64,000 bases of DNA from Coriobacteriaceae bacterium (GTDB lineage Bacteria > Actinomycetota > Coriobacteriia > Coriobacteriales > Coriobacteriaceae): NCBI GenBank assembly GCA_902399975.1, contig CABOHA010000001.1, positions 1,079,397 to 1,143,396 of the forward strand. Direction: 5' to 3'. Shown here one piece after another: positions 34,420 to 42,674 of this stretch. The notes below the pieces were generated by a model. It saw nothing but the letters and a program-made list of their open reading frames with translations, ran no database searches and had not been told where the DNA came from. The number at the start of each line of letters is the position of its first letter. Within the stretch, counting starts at the first letter, position 1. Made by a program: the position numbers and the translations under genes.

Positions 34420-36183
34420 CTAGGCGCGGGTCTTGATCTCCTCGAGCACCTTGGCAACGAACTCGTCAACGCTCATCTGAACGGTCTCGTTGGAACGATC
34501 GCGGACGGAGATGTTGCCGGCCTCGACCTCTTTCTCCCCCAGAATGAGCATATAGGGCACGCGGTCGATGCTGCGGGCCTCGCGGATCTTGTAGCCGATC
34601 TTCTCGTCGCGGTCGTCGCAGACCACGCGAATGCCGGCCTCCTCCAGCTTGGCGCACACCTCGTGAGCGTAGTCGCGGCTCTTCTCGGAGACGGGAAGCG
34701 CCTTGACCTGCACGGGAGCCAGCCAGGTAGGGAACTTGCCCGCAAAGTGCTCAATCAGAATACCGATGAAGCGCTCGATGGAGCCAAAGCAAACGCGGTG
34801 AAGCATGATGGGGCGCTTCTTGGTGCCGTCGGCGTCCACGTACTCCAGGTCAAAGTTGAGCGGCATCTGGAAGTCGAGCTGGACGGTACCGCACTGCCAG
34901 GTACGGCCGAGCGAGTCCTCCAGGTGGAAGTCGATCTTGGGGCCGTAGAAGGCGCCGTCGCCCTCGTTGACCTCGTAGTCCATGCCCAGCTTCTCCAGAG
35001 CGGTGCGCAGGCCCTCCTCGGCGCGAGCCCAGTCCTCGTCCGAACCCATGGAGTCCTCGGGGCGGGTGGAAAGCTCAACGTGGTACTTAAAGCCAAACTT
35101 CTGGTACACGGAGTCGATAAGGTTGACCACGCCCACGATCTCGTCGGTCAGCTGGTCGGGACGCACAAACAGATGAGCATCGTCCTGGTTAAAGCAGCGC
35201 ACGCGGAACAGGCCGTGCAGGGCGCCGCGCAGCTCGTGGCGGTGCACCAGGCCAATCTCGCCGGCGCGAATGGGCAGCTCACGGTAAGAGTGAGGCTTGG
35301 AGGCGTACACCAGCACGCCGCCCGGGCAGTTCATGGGCTTAATGCAGTACTCTTCGTCGTCGATGACGGTGGAGTACATGTTGTCCTTGTAGTGGTCCCA
35401 GTGGCCCGAGGTCTTCCACAGCTGCTTGTTCATGATAAGCGGCGTGGAGATCTCCACGTAACCGGCCTTGTGGTGGATCTCGCGCCAGTAGTCCAGCAGC
35501 GTGTTCTTAAGAATCATGCCATTAGGCAGGAAGAACGGGAAGCCGGGGGCCTCGTCGCGCATCATAAAGAGGTCCATCTCGCGGCCGATCTTGCGGTGGT
35601 CGCGCTTCTTGGCCTCCTCCAACATGTGCATGTGCTCGTCGAGCTCTTCCTTGGTGGCAAAGGCGACGCCGTTGATGCGGGTGAGCATCTTGTTGTCCTT
35701 GTCGCCCTTCCAGTAGGCGCCCGAGACGCCGGTGAGCTTAAAGGCCTTCAGCGCCTTGGTGTAGCAGATGTGGGGGCCGACGCACATGTCGATGTAGTCG
35801 CCCTGCTGGTAGAAGGTGATGCGGGCGTCGTCGTCCAGGTCGCCGATGTGCTCGACCTTGTACTTCTCGCCGCGCTCCTCCATAAGGGCGATGGCCTCGG
35901 CGCGGGGCTTCTCGTACACGGTGAACTTGAGGTTCTCCTTGACGATCTTCTTCATCTCGGCCTCGATCGCAGGGAAGTCGTCCTCGCTGATCTTGACGCC
36001 CTCGGGCAGGTCGACGTCGTAGTAGAAGCCGTTGTCGGTCGCGGGGCCGTAGGCAAAGTCGGCCTGGGGGTACAGGCGCTTGATGGCCTGCGCCATGATA
36101 TGCGCGGCAGAGTGGCGGATGACGTGCGTGACCTCGTCCTGCGGGAGCTCGGCCACCGAACCGTCATTGTAGAGTGCCTTCAT
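34420..36183 (-). CDS. thrS: Threonine-tRNA ligase without TGS domain
   Basis: A 587-residue class II synthetase that charges tRNA-Thr. Visible parts are: the editing domain (HSAAHIMAQAIKRLYP near 25-40 and the zinc-like HxxxH pattern); motif 2 with RAGEIGLVHRHELRGALHGL and FRVRCFNQDDAHLF; the catalytic zinc ligands in MNCPGG, HRHE and the C-terminal MLHR region; motif 3 in HRVCFGSIERFIGILIEHF; and the anticodon domain at the end. E. coli ThrRS has 642 residues. The about 60-residue N-terminal TGS domain is absent and the protein begins directly at the editing domain. The ATG follows GAGGAGAAAACATACCC and a clear promoter lies upstream. Confidence 0.95.
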   Translation of the reverse strand: MKALYNDGSVAELPQDEVTHVIRHSAAHIMAQAIKRLYPQADFAYGPATDNGFYYDVDLPEGVKISEDDFPAIEAEMKKIVKENLKFTVYEKPRAEAIALMEERGEKYKVEHIGDLDDDARITFYQQGDYIDMCVGPHICYTKALKAFKLTGVSGAYWKGDKDNKMLTRINGVAFATKEELDEHMHMLEEAKKRDHRKIGREMDLFMMRDEAPGFPFFLPNGMILKNTLLDYWREIHHKAGYVEISTPLIMNKQLWKTSGHWDHYKDNMYSTVIDDEEYCIKPMNCPGGVLVYASKPHSYRELPIRAGEIGLVHRHELRGALHGLFRVRCFNQDDAHLFVRPDQLTDEIVGVVNLIDSVYQKFGFKYHVELSTRPEDSMGSDEDWARAEEGLRTALEKLGMDYEVNEGDGAFYGPKIDFHLEDSLGRTWQCGTVQLDFQMPLNFDLEYVDADGTKKRPIMLHRVCFGSIERFIGILIEHFAGKFPTWLAPVQVKALPVSEKSRDYAHEVCAKLEEAGIRVVCDDRDEKIGYKIREARSIDRVPYMLILGEKEVEAGNISVRDRSNETVQMSVDEFVAKVLEEIKTRA

Positions 36184-36209
36184 GGGTATGTTTTCTCCTC
36201 TCGGATGCC

Positions 36210-36253
36210 TGATGCAAGTGCGTGCGATGCGCTCGGCGTTTTAACTTGCATCA
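36210..36253. repeat. 10-bp inverted repeat at the thrS start site
   Basis: TGATGCAAGT (36210-36219) and ACTTGCATCA (36244-36253) are exact complements. The outer arm touches the -10 box of thrS, so it could be an operator or, once transcribed, part of the leader fold. Confidence 0.45.
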
Positions 36254-36280
36254 TTATAGGCAGGTTGCCTTGGTATACAA
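36253..36280 (-). promoter_or_regulatory. Promoter of thrS
   Basis: TTGTAT (36275-36280) and TATAAT (36253-36258) on the minus strand are separated by 16 bp and lie 70-100 bp upstream of the ATG. A GC-rich hairpin (36283-36312 area) just upstream probably ends the zinc-ribbon transcript. Confidence 0.7.
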
Positions 36281-36435
36281 GCGCCCGCCGCACCTTAATG
36301 GCACGGCGGGCGATTTTCTACGCATGCTTCATCGTGTGGGGGCGGGGTGTGGGGCGCGCGTGGCTTGCGGCGCGCCCGTGGCTTGCGCGGGACGCGCGGT
36401 GCCCGTGGCTTGCGGCCGGCCCGGCGATGGATGCG

Positions 36436-36867
36436 TTACTGGATGCGAGTTCGGCAGTAGGGGCAGACCTTCCAGTGCGCATCGAGCGGGCGATGGCAGC
36501 TGGGGCACACGTTGCGAACCTGGGTGTCGCACACCGGGCAGACCACAAAGTCCTTCTCGATGGGGGCACCGCACTGCGGGCAGGTGCCGTACTGGGCAAG
36601 CTGGCGCTCGCGCAGGGCCATGTCCAGCTCCTGCTCCTCGCGGTCGGCCGCATAGGAGTGCGGGCGCAGGACCAGGTAGGCGATGAGGCCCACAAACGGG
36701 ATGAGGGCGATGATGCCCCATGCCACGTAGGCGCTGGCGCCGCGGCGGCGAGCGTCGATGAACACATAGACGACCGACAGCACATACAGGGCGATGATGA
36801 AGCCGACGAAGGCATAGATGACGCCCATAAGCTGCGGCGACATGAGCTCGTTGATGTATTTGGACAT
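36436..36867 (-). CDS. Membrane protein with double zinc ribbon
   Basis: A 143-residue protein with two N-terminal membrane helices (about 12-37 and 47-67). A basic loop follows, then a double zinc ribbon: CPQCG and CPVC near 95-115, and CPSC and CPYC near 125-140. The layout is that of small DUF-type regulators or assembly factors common in actinobacteria; function unknown. The ATG follows AAAGGTACACCTCA. It is divergent from the redox operon, with the phased repeat array between them. Confidence 0.75.
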   Translation of the reverse strand: MSKYINELMSPQLMGVIYAFVGFIIALYVLSVVYVFIDARRRGASAYVAWGIIALIPFVGLIAYLVLRPHSYAADREEQELDMALRERQLAQYGTCPQCGAPIEKDFVVCPVCDTQVRNVCPSCHRPLDAHWKVCPYCRTRIQ

Positions 36868-36968
36868 TGAGGTGTACCTTTCGGAATATTTACAGTCCGG
36901 TCAAGTTTACCACGGGGTTTGTTTATATGGGACCACGGCTGGGTACGGGGCTGGCGCGGACACAAACA

Positions 36969-37463
36969 TCTCAATCTGTAACAGGTGGGAGCGGAATCCG
37001 GGTCTAGGTGTTACAGATCGAGACACAGGGGTCCCTCCCCGATTTCAATCTCGATCTGTAACAGTTACTCGGCAAAATCGGGTCCAAATGTTACAGATCG
37101 AGACAAAACATCCCCTCGCTGGCTGCAATCTCGATCTGTAACAACTGAGGCCGAATTTCCTCTCTTACTGTTACAGATCGAGACATTCAAAATCCGTCGG
37201 AAGGTTTGTCTCAATCTGTAACATCTAGAACCCAAATCCTCAGCTAACTGTTACAGATCGAGACAAAGAAAACCGTCCACACCGAATGTCTCAATCTGTA
37301 ACAGTTACTCAGCAAATACAGTCCCAGATGTTACAGATTTAGACAAACCATTCTCTCCCCGACTTAAATCTCGAACTGTAACATCTGGAACCCAAAAACA
37401 GTTCTTACTGTTACAGATCGAGAAGAACGTGCGCCTGTGGACTCAACATCTCAATCTGTAACA
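36969..37463. repeat. Phased array of 13 alternating inverted 15-bp elements
   Basis: Forward elements TCTCRATCTGTAACA start at 36969, 37049, 37129, 37209, 37289, 37369 and 37449. Reverse elements TGTTACAGATCGAGA start at 37009, 37089, 37169, 37249, 37329 and 37409. The pitch is exactly 40 bp throughout and every interval is exactly 25 bp. Elements are nearly invariant (few single-base changes), while the intervals are strongly diverged but recognisably related in both orientations. Each forward-reverse pair can fold into a 15-bp stem with a 25-nt loop. The alternating orientation and related intervals exclude a CRISPR array; no cas gene is present. The array lies between a divergent zinc-ribbon gene and the redox operon. 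Confidence 0.92.
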
Positions 37464-37609
37464 GGTAACGGCGCAGACCGCGAGGTTGGGCGGGAAGATC
37501 TCGCGTTCTAACGTGGCCGGCATCCGTGCTGAGCCGGCCCACGCCTGCCGTTGGCGGATGCAGTGGGGCTGTTCGCCGCATTGCCGCTGCACTGGGGGTC
37601 TGCAGACCG

Positions 37610-37637
37610 TAGGATAGTCCTATTGACAGCCTGTCAA
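37610..37637 (+). promoter_or_regulatory. Operator-like dyads upstream of the redox operon
   Basis: TTGACAG-C-CTGTCAA (37623-37637) is a perfect 7-bp dyad, preceded by TAGGATAGTCCTA (37610-37622), a second dyad. They sit 17-45 bp before the GTG start and probably bind a regulator of the operon. Confidence 0.5.
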
Positions 37638-37654
37638 CTCGTCTGGGAGGCACT

Positions 37655-39118
37655 GTGACAGAAACGTTTGATATCACGGTTGTGGGCGCGGGCATCACCG
37701 GGTGTGCCATTGCGCGGCAACTCGCGCGCTATGACCTGACCATTTGCGTGGTCGAGGCGGCCAACGATGTCGCCCTAGGCGCATCGAAGGCCAACGGCGG
37801 CCTGGTACACGCCGGCTACGATCCGGCGCCGGGCACTGTAAAGGCGCAGGTCAACGCCCGCGGCTGCGAGCTATATGGCACGTGGGCCCAGGAGCTTGGA
37901 TTTTTGTTCCGCCGCACCGGGTCGATGGTGCTGGGGTTTAACGACGAAGACCGCGCACACCTAGAGAAGCTGCGCCAGAATGGCCTGGCCAACGGCGTGC
38001 CCGAGTTGTCGATTATCGGCACCGAGCGCATCCGCGAGCTGGAACCACGCGCGAGTGCAGAGGCGACGTGCGCGCTGTGGTGTCCCTCCACTGGCTTTGT
38101 GGATCCGTTTGAGATCGCCATCGCTGCGCTGGAGAACGCCGTGGCCAACGGCGTGACGTTTATTCGGTCGGCTCCGGTGGAAGCAATTGAGGTTGCCGGC
38201 GGCGACGCTACCGACGGGGCTGCGCGCTTTACGCTGGTGACGCCTGTCGGCGATGTGCGCTGCCGCTATCTGATCAACGCCGCGGGCAACGGTGCAGCGG
38301 ACATCTCGCATATGGCGGGCGCCGAGGAGTTCCAGATGGTCTGGCGCCAGGGCAACATCGTGGTGCTGGACAAGGAGCCGCGCGCGCTCATGCCGCTCTA
38401 CCCCGTGCCCACGCCGGTGTCGAAGGGCGTTATCGTGACGGGCACCGTGCACGGCAACACCGTGATCACCGCGACGGCTGCCGTGCGCGAGCCGGGCGAC
38501 ACGCAGACCTATGCGAGCGATGTGAACGCGCTGCTGAGCGGCGCGCGCAAGCTGGTGCCCGATCTGGATACGCGCCGCGTGGTGCGCGCATTTGCCGGCG
38601 GGCGTCCGGTCATTCAGGGTACGAACGACTTCTTTATTGGGCAGTCAGCCGTGGTGCCGGGGCTTTTCCAGGCGGCGGGCATTCAGTCGCCGGGTGTGGC
38701 AAGCGCACCGGCCATTGCCGAGCGCATGGAGCTTGTGATGCGTGAGGCGGGCGTGGAACCGCACGAGCGGGCGGACTGGAACCCAATTCGCCGAGCGCCG
38801 GACGACTTTGACCGCGCACCGCTGGCGCGCAAGGAGGAGCTGATCGAGTCCGATCCCGCGTGGGGACAGATTGTTTGCCGCTGCGAGACGGTGCCCGAGG
38901 CCGAGATTGTGGCCGCGATTCGACGCCAACCGGGCGCGGTTTCGGTCGAGGGCGTCAAGCGCCGCTGTCGTGCCGGCATGGGTCGGTGCCAGAGCGGCTT
39001 TTGCCAGAGCCGTGTGGTGACGATTCTTGCCCGCGAGCTGGGCTGCGACCCCAGCGAGGTATTACTGGAGGACGCCGGCTCCTGGCTGGTCGAGGGGCCT
39101 TTGAAGGGGGTGCGCTAG
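37655..39118 (+). CDS. FAD-dependent glycerol-3-phosphate dehydrogenase-like subunit (GlpA type)
   Basis: A 487-residue flavoenzyme. The FAD-binding GAGITGCAIARQLARYDLTI is near 10-29, the substrate-side motif HAGYDPAPGTVKAQV near 50-64, and the C-terminal GRPVIQGTNDFFIGQ. A BFD-like [2Fe-2S] domain follows with Cys in VCRCETVPE, RRCRAG, GRCQSGFC (about 410-455). With the two genes behind it, it forms the anaerobic-type three-component system seen in Clostridia that oxidises glycerol-3-phosphate or a similar 2-hydroxyacid. The GTG at 37655 follows GGGAGGCACT. The stop is one base before the next ATG. Confidence 0.88.
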   Translation: MTETFDITVVGAGITGCAIARQLARYDLTICVVEAANDVALGASKANGGLVHAGYDPAPGTVKAQVNARGCELYGTWAQELGFLFRRTGSMVLGFNDEDRAHLEKLRQNGLANGVPELSIIGTERIRELEPRASAEATCALWCPSTGFVDPFEIAIAALENAVANGVTFIRSAPVEAIEVAGGDATDGAARFTLVTPVGDVRCRYLINAAGNGAADISHMAGAEEFQMVWRQGNIVVLDKEPRALMPLYPVPTPVSKGVIVTGTVHGNTVITATAAVREPGDTQTYASDVNALLSGARKLVPDLDTRRVVRAFAGGRPVIQGTNDFFIGQSAVVPGLFQAAGIQSPGVASAPAIAERMELVMREAGVEPHERADWNPIRRAPDDFDRAPLARKEELIESDPAWGQIVCRCETVPEAEIVAAIRRQPGAVSVEGVKRRCRAGMGRCQSGFCQSRVVTILARELGCDPSEVLLEDAGSWLVEGPLKGVR

Positions 39119-39119
39119 G

Positions 39120-40466
39120 ATGGCGGAATTCAAATCGAACGCGATTGATTGCGGCGTCGTGGAAGCCGTACAAACGCGAGCCTTCGACGTGGTCGTTATC
39201 GGCGGCGGACCTGCCGGCATGGCTGCCGCGCTGGCCGCGCATAAGGCCGGAGCGCGCGTGGCCATCGTGGAGCGCGAGCAGCACCTGGGTGGAATCCTCC
39301 GCCAGTGCATCCACCCCGGCTTTGGCCTGTCGCACTTTAAACAGGAGCTCACCGGTCCCGAGTACGCGCAGCGCTTTATCGACAAGGTGCACGCAACCGA
39401 CATTGCGCTGTTCCTAAACAGCATGGTGCTTGGGATTGATTCAGGCGAGCCTGCGGAAGACACCGCGGTCCATACCGTCACGCTCATGAGCCCCGCCGGC
39501 ATGCTGCAGCTCACCGGACGGGCGGTCGTCCTTGCCATGGGGTGCCGCGAGCGCACCCGCAGCGAGATCAAGATCCCCGGCAGCCGTCCCGCCGGTGTGT
39601 TTACGGCAGGCCTGGCGCAGCGATACATCAATATCGAGAACCTCAAACCCGGCTCGCGCGCCGTCATTTTGGGTTCGGGCGATATCGGGCTGATCATGGC
39701 ACGTCGCTGCACGCTCGAGGGGATTTCGGTCGAGGGCGTGTACGAGCTCATGCCGTACGCCAACGGTCTGCGCCGCAACGTCAAGAACTGCCTGGACGAC
39801 TTTGGCGTTCCGCTACATCTGTCCACCACGGTAACGCGCGTGATCGGGCATGACCGCCTGGAAGCCGTGGAGGTGAGCCAAGTCGACGAACGCCTAGCGC
39901 CCATTCCGGGGACCGAGCGCATTATTCCGTGCGACACGCTGCTGCTTTCGGTGGGCTTGATTCCCGAGAACGAGCTTTCGGTTGCCGCGGGCGTAGAGCT
40001 TGACCCGCGCACGCGCGGCGCCGTGGTGGACCAGAGTCTGCAGACGGGCGTACCAGGCATCTTTGCCTGCGGCAACGTGCTGCACGTGCACGACCTGGCC
40101 GACAACGTAACGACCGAGTCCGAGAGAGCTGGCGCAGCTGCGGCGGCGTACGCGCTGGGAACCGGCGCGGGCGCCGTTCCGGACTGCGAGCTCACCGTCT
40201 CCCCTGCTGGCATTGCGGGATACGCACTGCCGGGACGCATTACGGCTGCGGCGCTCACCAAGCTGAACTTCCGCGTGCGCCGACCGGTCGACGCCGCCCG
40301 CGTGCGTATTCTGGCAGGCGACGAGGAACTGCTTGCAGGCAAGGTCCGCGCGTTTATGCCGAGCGTTATGGAAAGCTTCCCGCTGCCGGCAAAGGTCATC
40401 AAACAAGCGCTCGACCTGGGTGCCAGCGAGATTGTCCTATCCGTCGATCCCGTCGAGGAGGCATAG
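39120..40466 (+). CDS. NAD(P)/FAD-dependent oxidoreductase of the same operon
   Basis: A 448-residue pyridine-nucleotide-disulfide-type flavoprotein. The first dinucleotide fold is VVVIGGGPAGMAAALAAHKA (about 22-41), then QHLGGILRQCIHPGFGLSHF, and a second fold SRAVILGSGDIGLIMARRCT (about 178-197). VPGIFACGNVLHVHDLADNV is near 310 and closes the FAD site. It probably transfers electrons from the GlpA-like subunit to NAD or another acceptor. It starts one base after the preceding stop; the neighbouring small gene follows 3 bp after its end. Confidence 0.88.
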   Translation: MAEFKSNAIDCGVVEAVQTRAFDVVVIGGGPAGMAAALAAHKAGARVAIVEREQHLGGILRQCIHPGFGLSHFKQELTGPEYAQRFIDKVHATDIALFLNSMVLGIDSGEPAEDTAVHTVTLMSPAGMLQLTGRAVVLAMGCRERTRSEIKIPGSRPAGVFTAGLAQRYINIENLKPGSRAVILGSGDIGLIMARRCTLEGISVEGVYELMPYANGLRRNVKNCLDDFGVPLHLSTTVTRVIGHDRLEAVEVSQVDERLAPIPGTERIIPCDTLLLSVGLIPENELSVAAGVELDPRTRGAVVDQSLQTGVPGIFACGNVLHVHDLADNVTTESERAGAAAAAYALGTGAGAVPDCELTVSPAGIAGYALPGRITAAALTKLNFRVRRPVDAARVRILAGDEELLAGKVRAFMPSVMESFPLPAKVIKQALDLGASEIVLSVDPVEEA

Positions 40467-40469
40467 ACT

Positions 40470-40868
40470 ATGAGCACGAATGCAATCGAGACGCTGCAGT
40501 TCAACTGCACCACTTGCCCATCCGAGTGCCTCCTGACCGTGGAGGTCGAGCGCAGCGCAGACGGCGCCGTGGTAGAGGTACGCTCCGTAACCGGCAACAG
40601 CTGCCCGCGCGGTGATAAGTTTGCACATCAGGAGCTCACCTGTCCCATGCGCGTGCTTACCACGACCGTGGCCGTATCCGGCGGCGACGAGGCGCTGCTG
40701 CCCGTGCGCACGGCCGAAACCATCCCGCTCGAACTCCACGCCCAGGCGATGGACCTCATCCGCGGCCTAGAGGTCAAAGCCCCCATCCGCATGAGCGATG
40801 TAGTCCTCCCCAACCTCCTAGACACCGGTACCGACCTCATCGCCAGCATGGACATCGACCCTGCCTAA
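40470..40868 (+). CDS. DUF1667 protein of the redox operon
   Basis: A 132-residue cysteine-containing protein. CTTCPSECLLTVEVE is near 11-25 and GNSCPRGDKFAHQEL near 46-60; four Cys residues (CxxC..C and a later C) probably bind a metal or an FeS centre. CPMRVLTTTVAVSGG follows. DUF1667 members always accompany the two preceding flavoproteins in this kind of operon, so it is likely a small electron-transfer or assembly partner. Tight spacing (3 bp) supports one operon. Confidence 0.88.
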   Translation: MSTNAIETLQFNCTTCPSECLLTVEVERSADGAVVEVRSVTGNSCPRGDKFAHQELTCPMRVLTTTVAVSGGDEALLPVRTAETIPLELHAQAMDLIRGLEVKAPIRMSDVVLPNLLDTGTDLIASMDIDPA

Positions 40869-40928
40869 GCAGTTAATTTGGGACGGGGCTCTTTTAGCTA
40901 CCCCGCCATCCACCCCGCCCCTCCTCAA

Positions 40929-40991
40929 TTGCGGTGAAATAGTTCCTGATTTCCGCCAAAACCCCGGCATCCAGGAACTATTCCACCGCAA
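40929..40991. repeat. 20-bp inverted repeat, 63-bp hairpin element
   Basis: Arms 40929-40948 and 40972-40991 pair over 20 bp with one mismatch around a 23-nt loop. No T-run follows. It lies 60 bp beyond the redox operon and may act as its transcript end. Confidence 0.75.
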
Positions 40992-41035
40992 CTTGCCTTG
41001 GGATCGATATTTAGATTGTGCCTACTTTAGTGCCA

Positions 41036-41195
41036 TTTCAAAACTATGCCGGATTACGGGGCTGATTCGGAGACCCCCATCCATACCGGCATTTTTCGAT
41101 TTTTGATAAGCCGTCTACCTGCGGTTTTAATTTCGCAATTTTTCCAATGGTCAAGTAATACAGGTCCAGCCCCGTAATCCGCCATAGTTTTGAAA
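41036..41195. repeat. Dispersed hairpin element, copy 1
   Basis: Arms of 29 bp (41036-41064, 41167-41195) with one mismatch. The interior holds the core AAGCCGTCTACCTGCGGTTT (about 41109-41128) followed by TAATTTCGCA, shared with the elements at 42494-42631 and 56711-56843. The stem sequence differs from theirs. Confidence 0.85.
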
Positions 41196-41346
41196 GCAGC
41201 CCATTTGGGATGGGCCTCTTTTGACAACTTTTACTGCTTGATAGGCTGGTCATGCCAAGGAGTGCCCCGAAGTGCCGGCATAAAAGGAACGTCCCTTTCT
41301 GCCAGGCATGGGATACCATGGTGGCAACCTAGCGAAAGGACGATGT

Positions 41347-42435
41347 ATGGCACATGTCGATGATCAGCGCGTGGCGCACGTGCTCGATGCGCTCGAGGCT
41401 CAGCACCCCGGCGCGCAGCTGCTCGTAAACGACCCGTGGTCGATTTATTACCTGACCGGCTTTTATGCCGATATGTTCGAGCGTTTTTGCGGCGTGCTGC
41501 TCGTACGCGGTAGAGAGCCCGTAATCTTGGTCAACGCACTGCATCAGCTGCCCGAGTACGATAACGCCCGTGTCGCCTACCACACCGATACCGACGTCGT
41601 GGCCGACGCCATCGCGCGCGAGATCGATCCGACCAAACCGCTCGGCATCGACACCGTTATGCGCTCCGGCTTTTTGATGCCGCTCATGGAGCGCCACGCC
41701 GCCAGCAAGTTTTTCCTGGGCGACTTTGCCGTCACCGCCGCGCGCACCCACAAGGACGCCACCGAGCAGGAGCTTATGCGCGTGTCCTCGGCCGCTAACG
41801 ACGCTGTGATGGCCGACGCCATCAAGCTCGTCCACGAGGGCGTGACGGAACGCGAGATTGCCGACCAGATGCTTGGTCTGTATCGCAAGCACGACTGCGA
41901 GGGCTTTAGCTTTTCGCCGATCGTGAGCTTTGGCGCCAATGCCGGAGACCCGCATCACGAGCCCGACGATACCGTACTCAAGCGCGGCGACGTGGTGCTG
42001 TTCGATATTGGCGGACGCCGCCGCAACTACTGCTCGGATATGACGCGCACGTTCTTTTGGGGCGAGCCGGACGAGGAGACGGCGCGCATCTATGACATCG
42101 TGCGCCGCGCCAACGAGGCCGCCGAGGCACTCATCGCACCGGGCGTGCGCATGTGCGACCTGGACCGCGCCGCGCGCGACGTGATTGAGGATGCGGGCTA
42201 TGGGCAGTACTTTACGCACCGCCTGGGTCACTCAATCGGTCTGCAAGACCACGAGCCGGGCGACGTCTCGCTCGTCAACGAGCAGGTCGTAGAGCCTGGC
42301 ATGACGTTCTCTATCGAGCCGGGAATCTACCTCCCCGGCCGTACCGGCGTCCGCATCGAGGACTTGGCCCTGGTTACCGAGTCCGGCGTCGAGATTCTCA
42401 ACGCCTATCCCCACGGGGCCAAGCGCCTAGACTAG
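41347..42435 (+). CDS. M24-family aminopeptidase (Xaa-Pro type)
   Basis: A 362-residue metallopeptidase. The N-terminal creatinase-like domain has NDPWSIYYLTGFYADMFERF near 29-48. The catalytic pita-bread domain has the metal ligands Asp in VLFDIGGRRRNYCSDMTRTF, His in HRLGHSIGLQDHEPGD, and two Glu in FSIEPGIYL and VRIEDLAL. It removes amino acids before proline or cleaves short peptides in the cytoplasm. The ATG at 41347 after AAAGGACGATGT is preferred over the frame start at 41308. A hairpin closes the unit. Confidence 0.9.
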   Translation: MAHVDDQRVAHVLDALEAQHPGAQLLVNDPWSIYYLTGFYADMFERFCGVLLVRGREPVILVNALHQLPEYDNARVAYHTDTDVVADAIAREIDPTKPLGIDTVMRSGFLMPLMERHAASKFFLGDFAVTAARTHKDATEQELMRVSSAANDAVMADAIKLVHEGVTEREIADQMLGLYRKHDCEGFSFSPIVSFGANAGDPHHEPDDTVLKRGDVVLFDIGGRRRNYCSDMTRTFFWGEPDEETARIYDIVRRANEAAEALIAPGVRMCDLDRAARDVIEDAGYGQYFTHRLGHSIGLQDHEPGDVSLVNEQVVEPGMTFSIEPGIYLPGRTGVRIEDLALVTESGVEILNAYPHGAKRLD

Positions 42436-42437
42436 CC

Positions 42438-42470
42438 AATGTGACAAAGGGCCAGTCCCTTTGTCACATT
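42438..42470 (+). terminator. Hairpin after the aminopeptidase gene
   Basis: AATGTGACAAAGGG and CCCTTTGTCACATT (42438-42451, 42457-42470) pair perfectly over 14 bp. No T-run follows, so termination may need Rho or the element may serve as an mRNA 3' end. Confidence 0.6.
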
Positions 42471-42493
42471 CCGATTAGGCTGCGCACAAATGC

Positions 42494-42631
42494 GGCCTAT
42501 CTACTACGTTTGACCCGCATGGGTCGACCATACCCGTGTTTTTGCAAAATCGGCAAGCCGTCTACCTGCGGTTTTAATTTCGCATTTCATGGTGTGGTCG
42601 AGGGTAGTCGATAAAACGTAGTAGATAGGCC
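42494..42631. repeat. Dispersed hairpin element, copy 2
   Basis: GGCCTATCTACTACGTTT (42494-42511) and its complement (42614-42631) enclose the inner hairpin GACCC-GCAT-GGGTC and the core AAGCCGTCTACCTGCGGTTT then TAATTTCGCA. It lies between the convergent aminopeptidase and folC genes. Confidence 0.9.
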
Positions 42632-42674
42632 CATTTTGTGGCGAGCGGCCCAAATTAGCTGTCCGCAGGATGAG

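Noticed and set aside
34270-36870. 866-residue plus-strand frame
   Set aside because: It is the antisense shadow of thrS and the zinc-ribbon gene; a high-GC genome gives long antisense open frames.
36969-37463. CRISPR array
   Set aside because: Repeats are 15 bp and alternate in orientation, spacers are 25 bp and related to each other, and there is no cas gene nearby.
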